A DNA stretch of 64,000 nt, from the NCBI RefSeq assembly GCF_000934725.1, contig NZ_JYNS01000016.1, forward strand, positions 37,643-101,642. The letters run 5' to 3'. The position numbers and the translations under genes are program-made. How positions within the stretch are numbered: the stretch's first letter is position 1; the number at the start of each line of letters is the position of its first letter. The notes under the pieces are model-generated. The model did no database searches. It saw only the letters and a list, made by a program, of their open reading frames with translations, and was not told the origin of the DNA. Shown piece by piece: positions 56,213-64,000 of this stretch. Source of the stretch: Methyloterricola oryzae (GTDB taxonomy: Bacteria > Pseudomonadota > Gammaproteobacteria > Methylococcales > Methylococcaceae).

Positions 56213-57472
56213 ATGAATGGTATCCGCCGCGGGGCTTTGGCCCTGCTCTTCGCGATGTATGGCTGCCTGGCCGGCGCGTCCGAGGGTGGCACCCTTGTCG
56301 GCCACTTCGATCCCCTCGTGCTCGACGATCACCTCAGCTTGCACCAGGTGATCGACGAAACCTTCGCGCAATACCCCCAGGGCGCCGTCATCACCTCTCT
56401 CCAGGACGAGGCCAAGGCCCTGCATCAGCGCAGCGACAGCCTGGTCGCTGGCTACCCGATGATCTACCTGCAATGGATCGACGATCATGTGTTCAATGGC
56501 CGTGGATTCATGGAAATCCAGACCGGCTATCAGATCCCGATCTGGATGTGGGGACAGCGCAGCGCCAGCCGCCAGGTGGCGCAGGATGCGGAGAACAGCG
56601 CGGCTTTGTTCTCCAGCGCATTGAAGCACGAAGTGGCGGGCCTGGTGCGTGATGCGCTATGGAACCTGGAACTGGTGCAGAACCGCCACGAACTGGCGCA
56701 GAAGGTCTACGAAGTATCACGGCAACTGGTTGCGGCGGTGAGCCGCCGCGTGGATCTGGGCGACCTGGCCCGCGCGGATCTGCTGCTGGCGCAGAGTGAT
56801 CTCCTAGAGAAGAAGTCCTTGCTCACTCTGGCCGAGGCCGAGGTGATGCATGCGCGCAAGGCTTATACCAATCTGACGCGCATGACCCGGGCACCCAAAT
56901 CCTTTACCGAGAAACTCAGCGGCACGACCGAAATCCACGAACAGCACCCGGCGGTGGCGGCGGCCAACGCGATGATCGAAAGAGCGCAGGCCGAAGTGGA
57001 GTACACCCGCCTTTCCAAGCAGGGGAATCAGCCGTCCATCCTCATCGGTACTCAGCATGACCGCGGCAGCCGGCAGGAATCCTTCAACAACGGCACCAAT
57101 CTGGTGCTGCAGGTGCCCATCGGCGGCGATGCCTATAACGCGCCCTTCGTGGCCCAGGCCAATGTGGCCCTGACCCAGAAGATCGCGGACCGCGGCGCCT
57201 TGCTGCGCCAGTTGGAGAAAGCCCTGCACGAGGCCGAGCATAACCTGGAGGTGGACCGCGCGACCCTGGTGATTGCCGACGAGCGCAAAACCATCGCCGA
57301 GACCCAGCTCAAGATGAGCCGCTTGGCCTTTGAGGCCGGAGAGATACCGTTGATCGATTACCTCAAGATCCAGGCGACAGCCCAGGCCGCCATCCGCGAT
57401 GCGGCGGAACGGGCGATCCTGCTGCAGCGGGATACCGCATTTTATAACCAGGTGGTGGGGGTGGTGCCATGA
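56213..57472 (+). CDS. TolC-family outer membrane efflux protein
   Basis: The outer-membrane channel of a three-part RND metal pump. The 419-residue protein has a signal peptide and long helical segments with repeated Glu, Ala and Arg (AEVMHARKAYTNL, AQAEVEYTRLSKQG) typical of TolC/CusC barrels. It overlaps the adaptor gene by four bases (ATGA). Confidence 0.88.
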   Translation: MNGIRRGALALLFAMYGCLAGASEGGTLVGHFDPLVLDDHLSLHQVIDETFAQYPQGAVITSLQDEAKALHQRSDSLVAGYPMIYLQWIDDHVFNGRGFMEIQTGYQIPIWMWGQRSASRQVAQDAENSAALFSSALKHEVAGLVRDALWNLELVQNRHELAQKVYEVSRQLVAAVSRRVDLGDLARADLLLAQSDLLEKKSLLTLAEAEVMHARKAYTNLTRMTRAPKSFTEKLSGTTEIHEQHPAVAAANAMIERAQAEVEYTRLSKQGNQPSILIGTQHDRGSRQESFNNGTNLVLQVPIGGDAYNAPFVAQANVALTQKIADRGALLRQLEKALHEAEHNLEVDRATLVIADERKTIAETQLKMSRLAFEAGEIPLIDYLKIQATAQAAIRDAAERAILLQRDTAFYNQVVGVVP

Positions 57473-58569
57473 AGCGGATTCCGCTGCTCATCGGGCTGAT
57501 CGCCAGCTTCTATTCCCTCCCAGTGTGGTCCCTGGAAACCGGAGTCCATCTGACGCCGGAGCAGGCGCAACACATCGGGGTGCGCAGCCTGAAGCCGGAG
57601 ATGACCCGGCGGGAGCCCCTGATGCGGGCGCCGGCGCGGGTGCAATTGCCGCCCTATGACGAATTCCTGGTCAGCGCTCCGCAGCCGGGGTTTGTCGGCA
57701 AGGTCGAAGTGGCGTTGGGCGTCAATCTGAAGCGTGGCCAGGTGCTGGCCCAGATCCGCAGTCCCGAGCTGGTCGCCTTGCAGCGGAACGTGCTGGACGC
57801 CGCCAATGCGGCGCACCTCGCGGAGGCCAAGCTCCAGCGCGACCGGACTTTGCTGGCGGAGGGCATCATCGCCAGCATCCGCTATCAGGAAACCAAGAGC
57901 GATTATGACCGGCTGGCCATGGGCCTGCGAGAGGCCGAGCAGATGCTGGTTACGGCGGGCTTTAGCGAGGCGGATATCCGCGAGTTGAAGAAGGCACGGC
58001 GCTTGAGCAACGAAATCGCGGTACGTTCGCCCATCGACGGGGTGCTGCTGGAGCGCTTCGTGGTGACCGGCCAGCGCGTGGATCTGCTGGCGCCGCTGTT
58101 CCGCGTGGGCAAGCTGGAGCAATTGTGGCTCGAAGTGGACGTGCCCACGGAGCGTCTGGGCGAGGTGCAACTGGGCGACAGCGTGGAGATCATCGGGACA
58201 GGTTTGAGCGCCCGCATCACCCACGTCGGCCAGAGCGTCAATCCCGGTACGCAGAGCGCCATGGTGCGGGCGGTTATCGAAGGCCACACGGAGGCCTTGA
58301 AGCCCGGTCAGCATGTCAATGTGCAGTTGATGCACGCGAGTTCCGACCAGCTCTTCCGGCTGCCCGCCGCGGCGATCTTTGCCCACGAGGGCAAGGACTA
58401 CGTCTTCGTGCGCACGCCGCAGGGCTTCGACGTGCGCCCGGTGGCTGTCGCCAGCCGCGATGATCGCTACGTTCTTATCCACGACGGCCTGAACGCCGGC
58501 GACGAAGTCGCGGTTCAAGGCGTGGCCGCACTCAAGGCCAGTTGGGTGGGCTTGGGGTCGGAGGAGTGA
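57469..58569 (+). CDS. RND efflux periplasmic adaptor subunit (CusB/CzcB-like)
   Basis: Membrane-fusion protein that bridges the pump and the channel. The 366 residues have a signal peptide (about 1-21), an AQIRSPELVALQ lipoyl half, an alpha-helical hairpin (about 105-150) and a beta-barrel part. The start overlaps the stop of the channel gene by four bases, and the pump gene starts 3 bases after its stop. Confidence 0.88.
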   Translation: MKRIPLLIGLIASFYSLPVWSLETGVHLTPEQAQHIGVRSLKPEMTRREPLMRAPARVQLPPYDEFLVSAPQPGFVGKVEVALGVNLKRGQVLAQIRSPELVALQRNVLDAANAAHLAEAKLQRDRTLLAEGIIASIRYQETKSDYDRLAMGLREAEQMLVTAGFSEADIRELKKARRLSNEIAVRSPIDGVLLERFVVTGQRVDLLAPLFRVGKLEQLWLEVDVPTERLGEVQLGDSVEIIGTGLSARITHVGQSVNPGTQSAMVRAVIEGHTEALKPGQHVNVQLMHASSDQLFRLPAAAIFAHEGKDYVFVRTPQGFDVRPVAVASRDDRYVLIHDGLNAGDEVAVQGVAALKASWVGLGSEE

Positions 58570-58571
58570 TC

Positions 58572-61500
58572 ATGGTGCGCCTGATCCAGTTCGCCCTGAC
58601 CCAGCGCTTGCTGGTCATGCTCGGGGTGGCGCTGCTAGCCGGGGGCGGCTATTACGCCGCCATCAATCTGCCCATCGACGCCTTTCCCGATGTGTCGCCG
58701 ACCCAGGTGAAGATCATCGTCAAGGCGCCGGGGATGACACCGGAGGAGGTGGAAGCCCGCATCACCGCGCCCATCGAGGTGGAACTGCTGGGCATACCGC
58801 GACAGGTCATGCTGCGTTCCATCGCCAAATACGCCCTGACCGACATCACCATCGATTTCGAGGAGGGCACCGACATCTACTGGGCACGGCAGCAGATCGC
58901 CGAGCGCCTCAACGGCGTCTGGGGCAACCTGCCGCAAGGGGTGGAAGGCGGGATCGCGCCCATGACCACCCCCCTTGGGGAGATGTTCATGTTCACCGTG
59001 GAGGGCGGCGACCTGGACCTGATGGAGAGGCGCAACCTGCTGGATTGGGTCATCCGCCCGGCCCTGCGCACCGTGCCCGGCGTCGCCGACGTGAATACCC
59101 TGGGCGGACTGGCGCGTAGCTTCGAAGTGGTGCCGGACAATGGCCGCATGTCCGCCCGCGGCGTCACCATGGACCGCCTCATCCAGGCATTGCAGTTGAA
59201 CAACCGCAACGACGGCGCCGGCAGGCTGGCCGAAGGCGAGGAAGCCTTGTTGGTGCGGGCCGAGGGCCGGATTCGCAATCTCGATGACCTGCGCTCGACG
59301 GTGGTGGATACCCGCGACGGGGTGGCCATCACCGTGGGCGATGTCGCCGAGGCTAAGATTGGCGCCCTGACCCGCTACGGCGCCGTCAGCCAGAACGGAC
59401 GCGGAGAAGTGACCGAGGGCCTGGTGCTCAGCCTGCGCGGGGCCAACGCGCGGCAGGTGGTGGCAGGCGTGGAGCAGAAGCTCAAGGAGATTGCTCCGGC
59501 TTTGCCCCAGGGCGTCACTGCCCATGTGTTCTACAACCGCAGCGGGCTGGTGGAGCGCGCCGTCCACACGGTGGTCAAGGCGCTCACCGAAGCGGTGGTG
59601 CTGGTGCTGGTGCTCTTGATGCTGTTCCTGGGCGAGTTGCGCGCCGCGTTCACCGTGGCCTGCATCCTGCCTCTAGCCGCCCTGATCACCTTCATCATGA
59701 TGCGCCAGTTCGGTCTCTCGGCCAATCTCATGAGCCTGGGCGGCCTGGCCATCGCCATCGGCATGCTGGTGGATGCCGCCGTGGTGGTGGTGGAAAACAT
59801 CGCCACGGCGCTCGGCAAGGAGCGCGAAAACAGTGGCCTGCCGCGGCTGCACGTGATCTACCGGGCTACCCGCGAGGTGGCGGCGCCGGTGACCTCGGGC
59901 ATCCTCATCATCATCATCGTGTTCCTGCCCTTGATGACTCTGCAGGGGCTGGAGGGAAAGCTGTTCACGCCGGTGGCGCTGACCATCGTTTTCGCCCTGG
60001 GCGGATCGCTTTTGCTGGCGCTGACCGTGGTGCCGGTGATGGCCTCCTTCCTGCTGAAACGGGCGGATCATGGCGAGCCCTGGCTGCCGCGCACCTTGCA
60101 TCGCCTGTACGAGCCCGCGCTGAGCTGGTCCCTGGAAAACAGCAGGATCATCCTGGGCGTGGCCGGTGTTCTGCTGTTGCTGACCGCCGCGGTCTATACG
60201 CAGATCGGCAAGACCTTCATGCCCACCCTGGACGAGGGCGACATCATCGTGCAGGTGGAGAAACTGCCCTCCATCAATCTGGACGAGTCGGTGCGCCTGG
60301 ATATGCGCATCCAGAAGGCCGTACTGGAACATGTTCCGGAAGTAACGCGCATGGTGTCGCGGGTTGGCGCCGACGAAATCGGCCTGGACCCCATGGGGCT
60401 CAACGAGACTGACAACTTCCTGATCCTCAAGCCGCAGGAGGAATGGCGGATGGACAGCAAGGAGGGGCTGATCGATGACATCCGGCGGGTGATCGAGACG
60501 ATCCCCGGCATCGCCTTCGGTTTTACCCAGCCCATCCAGATGCGGGTGACCGAAATGCTGACGGGCGTGCGCGGCGATGTGGCGGTGAAGCTTTACGGGC
60601 CCGAGCTGGCCGTGCTCAATGCCAAGGCGGAGTCAATCGCCGAGGCGATGCGCAAGGTGCCGGGGGCCTCCGACGTGTTCACCGCGCGCAACGAGGGCAT
60701 GCAGTATCTGCGGGTCGAAATCGACCGCCTGGCGGCGGGACGTCTCGGACTGCAGGGCGACCATCTCGAGGAGATGCTGCGCTCGCAGATCGAGGGTCTC
60801 AAGCTGGGCATCGTCCAGGAAGGAATCCGGCGGACGCCTTTATTGCTCCGCGGTGGCGAAGGGGCTGCCGACTTTTCGGCGTTGCAGGTGACGCTGCCCG
60901 ACGGCCAGCGCGTGCCGCTTTCCGCCGTTGCCCGGATCGAGAGGGTGGAAGGCGTGGTGGCGGTGTCCCGGGAGCGCGGCCAGCGTTTTTCGGTGGTGCG
61001 TTCCAATGTGGTGGGGCGTGATCTGGTGGGGTTCGTGGCCGACGCGCGGAAGGCGGTGGAGAGCCAGGTACAGTTGCCGCAAGGCTACTACATCCAGTGG
61101 GGTGGCCAGTTCGAGAACCAGCAAAGGGCCGCTGCCCGTCTGAGCCTGGTGATCCCGGTGGCCATCGGCCTGATCTTCCTGTTGCTGTTCTCGACCTTCC
61201 GCTCGGTCAAGCAGGCGGTGCTGGTGTTGTCCAATATCCCTCTGGCCATGATCGGCGGGGTGTTCGCCCTGTGGTTGTCGGGCGAATACCTTTCGGTTCC
61301 CGCCTCCGTGGGCTTCATCGCTCTGCTGGGGATCGCGGTGCTTAATGGCGTGGTGATGATGAGCTACTTCAACCAGTTGCGGGCCTTTGGCATGGACAAG
61401 GCGCGGGTGGTGATCGTCGGCTCCCTGAGGCGACTGCGCCCGGTCATGATGACTGCGAGTATCGCGGCCTTTGGCCTCATTCCGCTGTTGTTCGCCACAG

Positions 61501-61613
61501 GCCCTGGCTCCGAGATCCAGCGTCCTCTGGCGGTGGTGGTGATCGGCGGGCTGGTCACTTCCACCCTGCTCACCCTCATCCTGCTGCCCATCCTTTACCG
61601 CCGCTTCGGTTGA
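58572..61613 (+). CDS. HME-type RND heavy-metal efflux pump (CusA/CzcA family)
   Basis: A 1013-residue proton-driven inner-membrane transporter with twelve predicted helices in two halves. In the fourth helix the metal-proton motif reads AIGMLVDAAVVVVEN around residue 395-410; AIG-x3-D-x6-E resembles the CusA class rather than the CzcA class, which has DFG. Other family blocks are LPIDAFPDVSPTQVKI near the start and GFIALLGIAVLNGVVMM in the second half. No metal specificity can be fixed. GGAGGA precedes the ATG. Confidence 0.92.
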   Translation: MVRLIQFALTQRLLVMLGVALLAGGGYYAAINLPIDAFPDVSPTQVKIIVKAPGMTPEEVEARITAPIEVELLGIPRQVMLRSIAKYALTDITIDFEEGTDIYWARQQIAERLNGVWGNLPQGVEGGIAPMTTPLGEMFMFTVEGGDLDLMERRNLLDWVIRPALRTVPGVADVNTLGGLARSFEVVPDNGRMSARGVTMDRLIQALQLNNRNDGAGRLAEGEEALLVRAEGRIRNLDDLRSTVVDTRDGVAITVGDVAEAKIGALTRYGAVSQNGRGEVTEGLVLSLRGANARQVVAGVEQKLKEIAPALPQGVTAHVFYNRSGLVERAVHTVVKALTEAVVLVLVLLMLFLGELRAAFTVACILPLAALITFIMMRQFGLSANLMSLGGLAIAIGMLVDAAVVVVENIATALGKERENSGLPRLHVIYRATREVAAPVTSGILIIIIVFLPLMTLQGLEGKLFTPVALTIVFALGGSLLLALTVVPVMASFLLKRADHGEPWLPRTLHRLYEPALSWSLENSRIILGVAGVLLLLTAAVYTQIGKTFMPTLDEGDIIVQVEKLPSINLDESVRLDMRIQKAVLEHVPEVTRMVSRVGADEIGLDPMGLNETDNFLILKPQEEWRMDSKEGLIDDIRRVIETIPGIAFGFTQPIQMRVTEMLTGVRGDVAVKLYGPELAVLNAKAESIAEAMRKVPGASDVFTARNEGMQYLRVEIDRLAAGRLGLQGDHLEEMLRSQIEGLKLGIVQEGIRRTPLLLRGGEGAADFSALQVTLPDGQRVPLSAVARIERVEGVVAVSRERGQRFSVVRSNVVGRDLVGFVADARKAVESQVQLPQGYYIQWGGQFENQQRAAARLSLVIPVAIGLIFLLLFSTFRSVKQAVLVLSNIPLAMIGGVFALWLSGEYLSVPASVGFIALLGIAVLNGVVMMSYFNQLRAFGMDKARVVIVGSLRRLRPVMMTASIAAFGLIPLLFATGPGSEIQRPLAVVVIGGLVTSTLLTLILLPILYRRFG

Positions 61614-61627
61614 GCGGCCCGCGAGCC

Positions 61628-61936
61628 ATGAACATGCATCAGCACTATCAGCTCAACTTTACCGTTGCTCCCGCCATCGAAGGCAGTGTGGTGGATTGGC
61701 TGCTGCAATTCGCAGGGCCCGATGGGTTCACCAGTTTCCCGGTTTATGGCCACTCCAGTGTGCACGAAGGCATGAGCCTGTTCGAGGAGGTGGTGGGTCG
61801 CAAGAAGCAGATCCGTTTCCAGGTTCAGGTTACGGCCACGCAGCTGCCCCAGTTGCTCGAGCGATTGCGGAGTGAATTCGCAGGTGCAGGCCTCCACTAT
61901 TGGGTCGTTCCGGTCATCGAAACAGGCTATATCTGA
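61628..61936 (+). CDS. DUF3240-family small protein
   Basis: A 102-residue cytoplasmic protein with the pattern VVDWLLQFAGPDGFTSFPVYGHSS and ATQLPQLLERLRSEFAG of DUF3240. The family is regularly found at the end of metal RND operons and is thought to be a regulator; its fold resembles PII-like proteins. It follows the pump by 14 bases. A 208-bp mobile element lies immediately after its stop codon. Confidence 0.85.
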   Translation: MNMHQHYQLNFTVAPAIEGSVVDWLLQFAGPDGFTSFPVYGHSSVHEGMSLFEEVVGRKKQIRFQVQVTATQLPQLLERLRSEFAGAGLHYWVVPVIETGYI

Positions 61937-61937
61937 G

Positions 61938-62145
61938 GGCTTGTGAAAAGATCCACTGCGCGGCCCGATGGCTGCGTCGCGCGGTGCTCGGACAAATCGG
62001 CCGGGAGACGATTTGGGCGCGGAGCACATCGAAGATGCAAAGCACAGGATGTGTTTTGTCAATCCTCATGTAGCCGACGTACCCTGCGTTTTCTCTGCTC
62101 CGGGCTACCCGCACTTGGGCCGCTCGCTGCGATTTTTCACAAGCT
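61938..62145. mobile_element. MITE-like element with terminal inverted repeats
   Basis: A 208-bp segment begins GGCTTGTGAAAA and ends TTTTCACAAGCT; GCTTGTGAAAA is perfectly inverted at the two ends (11 of 11 bases). It is flanked by the direct repeat CTGAG at 61933-61937 and 62146-62150, consistent with a 5-bp target duplication. The first copy of CTGAG contains the TGA stop of the DUF3240 gene, so insertion left the coding sequence intact. No transposase is encoded. Short ORFs on either strand are not recognisable proteins. No second copy was found in the window. Confidence 0.7.
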
Positions 62146-62274
62146 CTGAGCGAGCCCACTCTCTTTTTTATTCCATTCTGCGCATAAGCTTCTTCTTTTT
62201 TATTCTTTTTTATTTTTCATCGTCACCGCTATAGTGCTTTCCCAAGACAGTTGGGAATTTGGACAGACGAGGCG
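62146..62274. other. T-rich intergenic tract before the YezD gene
   Basis: After the MITE-like element comes a pyrimidine-rich stretch, about 62160-62222, with repeated TTTTTT/CTTCTT runs that is strikingly unlike the GC-rich surroundings. TATAGT follows near 62230 and could be the -10 of the YezD gene; the -35 at the right spacing is only TTTTTA. GAGG precedes the ATG. Confidence 0.5.
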
Positions 62275-62457
62275 ATGACTCAGCAATCAGCTTATTCCGG
62301 TAAGGCAAAGGCGAATTCCGAGGCCGTCCAGAGCATTCTGGAATCCTTGCATGGTTTGCGTTACGGCTCGGTGGAAATCATCGTGCACGACGGTCGCGTG
62401 GTGCAAATCGAGCGCCGGGAGAAAGTACGCCTCGAGCTGTCCTCGCCTTCCCGTTAA
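62275..62457 (+). CDS. YezD-family (DUF2292) protein
   Basis: A 60-residue cytoplasmic protein with the family core ILESLHGLRYGSVEIIVHDGRVVQIERREKVRL. DUF2292 proteins are small beta proteins often found near sulfur-assimilation genes in Gram-positive and Gram-negative bacteria; none are adjacent here. Start is the ATG after GAGG; a longer ORF from 62251 is ignored. Confidence 0.85.
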   Translation: MTQQSAYSGKAKANSEAVQSILESLHGLRYGSVEIIVHDGRVVQIERREKVRLELSSPSR

Positions 62458-62489
62458 ACCAATCCGCTCTCCTCTTGCAGGCCCTTGAT

Positions 62490-62513
62490 GGCGGGCGATG
62501 CCCGCCTCTTTTT
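62490..62513 (+). terminator. Rho-independent terminator after the YezD gene
   Basis: GGCGGG and CCCGCC form a six-pair stem around CGATG, followed directly by TCTTTTT. It lies 33 bases after the stop codon. Confidence 0.88.
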
Positions 62514-62616
62514 GCGGATTGCGAACACCCACCTACCAGACCTCTGGCGGTACAAGACCCATTGCGGCTCGTTGACCGGTTCCCCGGAAACGCCCCGGAT
62601 TGCTCAGGAAATGCAA

Positions 62617-64000
62617 TGAACACGATCAAAACGATAGCGGTCGCCACCGCCTTCCACGGGGTTCTGGCGGGCGGCGTGGCCGAGGCCAAGAGCCACCCAT
62701 CTTCTGGCGACAAAGACGCCCAGATCGAGCTGCTGACCCGGCGCCTGGAACAGCTGGAAAAGCGCCTGGAGCAGAGCGAGGCGCGTGCGGCGGCTGCTCC
62801 CGCGCCGAAGGCCCCGGCGGTGGCCGAGGCGGACAAGCAGACCCTCAAGCAGGTGGACCAGAAGGTCAAGCTGCTGGAGCGCAAGCTCGAGGTGGACAAG
62901 GAAGAGAGCAAGGCCAAATGGGCCAGCTTTCCTAAGAACGTCGAGTTGGGCACCCAGGGGCTGAAGGTGGTGTCCCAGGACGAGAACTTCATCATGTACA
63001 TGCGGGCGCTGATCCAGGCGGATGGGCGCTTCTTCGTGGATGACAGCAAGGGCGGCGATGCCGGCAATACCAATGGCGACTCCCTGCCCGATCAGTTCAC
63101 CCTGCGCCGCGTGCGTCCGATCTTGGAAGGCACGGTGTGGAAGTGGTTCGACTACCGCATCATGCCGGATTTCGCCGGCGGCACCACGCGGCTGTTCGAC
63201 GCCTATGCGGACTTGCGCTACTTCCGCGAAGCCAGCTTGACCGCGGGCAAGTTCAAGGCGCCGGTGAGTCTGGAGCGGCTGCAGAGCGCCTCGGCCCTGA
63301 CCTTCGTCGAGCGCGCTTTCCCCACCCAGTTGGCCCCCAACCGCGACGTGGGCTTCATGCTGCACGGGGAGTTCGACAAGCCGGGCTACGCCACCGATTT
63401 CAGCAAGCTGGAGCGCAACCAGACCCCTGCCGGCAGCTTCCCGCTGTACATGTATCCGGAGTTCTTCAGCTACCAGGTGGGTGTGTTCAACGGCTCGCGC
63501 AACAACGGCAACATCGACAGCGACACCAACGACTCCAAGGAATTCCAGGGCCGTATCTTCGCCCATCCCTTTCTGCACAGCGGCATCGAGCCCCTGGAAG
63601 GCTTAGGGCTCGGCGTGGCCGGCACCTGGGGCGAGCCCAATGACGACAAGCTCTCCAATTACCAGAGTCCGGGCCTGAACGGCATCTTCAGCTACGCCAA
63701 CGCCGCGCGGGCGGACGGGGTGCACTACCGGGTCTATCCCCAGGGCTACTGGATCTGGGGGCCGTTCCAGCTGTTGGGCGAATATGCCCTGTCCAGCCAG
63801 GACCTGGCCAGCCAGAGCACGGTCAACGGCCGCAGCGTGAACGTCGCCGAGACCAACACCACCGACCAGGCCTGGAATGTGACTGTGTCCTATATGCTCA
63901 CCGGGGAGGAGAACGTGTTCCTGCGCCAGGGCATCAAGCCGCGCCATCCCTTCGACCCCATGTACGGCATTCGACCCAACCAGCCGTTCAACCCGGCGGA
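62617..64000 (+). CDS. Phosphate-selective porin O/P-like protein, truncated by window end
   Basis: The open frame runs to the end of the window (461 codons visible). A signal peptide covers about residues 1-24, then a coiled coil (IELLTRRLEQLEKRLEQSEARA, about 34-55, and KQTLKQVDQKVKLLERKLEV), and a beta-barrel region that matches the OprP/OprO pattern: IMYMRALIQADGRFF, RRVRPILEGTVWKWFDYRIMPDF, and RLFDAYADLRYFREASLTAGKFKAP. AGGAA precedes the ATG. Such porins take up phosphate or polyphosphate. The gene is oriented away from the YezD terminator. Confidence 0.9.

Noticed and set aside
62275..62457. The YezD gene as cargo of the MITE-like element
   Set aside because: The gene lies outside the terminal repeats and target duplication.

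Overview
The window is one contiguous stretch of a GC-rich gammaproteobacterial chromosome, almost certainly from a methylotroph or methanotroph of the Methylococcales type. That placement is inferred from two tandem genes for methylene-tetrahydromethanopterin dehydrogenase (one-carbon oxidation on H4MPT), a pyruvate phosphate dikinase next to them, and gammaproteobacterial gene orders (mreBCD-mrdA-rodA-dacC-dat, mrcA divergent from pilMNOPQ, argS-SPOR protein-priA). No rRNA, tRNA, CRISPR array, prophage or intact IS element was seen. 

Layout. 1-8.7 kb (minus strand): cell elongation and wall cluster mreB, mreC, mreD, mrdA, rodA, then an exported beta-propeller/DUF11 protein, dacC and the first codons of dat. 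8.9-12.2 kb: gatCAB, the tRNA-dependent amidotransferase. 12.2-20 kb: lipoprotein, yicC, a Hanks-type kinase, a penicillin-acylase-family hydrolase, rph, a wrecked beta-carbonic anhydrase gene, rdgB and a LOG-family gene. 19.8-25.8 kb: cytidylate-kinase-like protein, an orphan copy of the F1 ATP synthase epsilon subunit, ppdK, and the two mtdB-type genes. 26-34.4 kb: small helical exported protein, pilMNOPQ and divergent mrcA (PBP1A). 34.4-39.5 kb: rpmE, xthA, ampG, yceH, an unusual lipoprotein, hemG. 39.6-42.5 kb: the methyl cycle pair metK and ahcY with a SAH riboswitch between them. 42.6-45.9 kb: a chemoreceptor, bacteriohemerythrin and a YjfB-type motility peptide behind a sigma-28-like promoter. 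46-48.6 kb: an outer-membrane barrel, a tetraheme cytochrome c and a HAMP membrane protein in one tight operon. 48.6-55.5 kb: membrane protein, SPOR protein, argS, priA, HNH nuclease, dsbB, dodecin. 55.6-62 kb: an HME-RND metal efflux operon (secreted peptide, TolC-like, adaptor, RND pump, DUF3240), followed by a 208-bp MITE-like element, a YezD-family gene and a truncated OprP/OprO porin.

The most noteworthy items are the apparent AUC start codon of mreC, the MITE-like element with a 5-bp duplication sitting on a stop codon, the barrel/tetraheme/HAMP operon, the orphan epsilon subunit between a kinase-like gene and ppdK, and the two MtdB paralogues whose cofactor loops have diverged. All family calls were made by eye from translated motifs; no database search was run.
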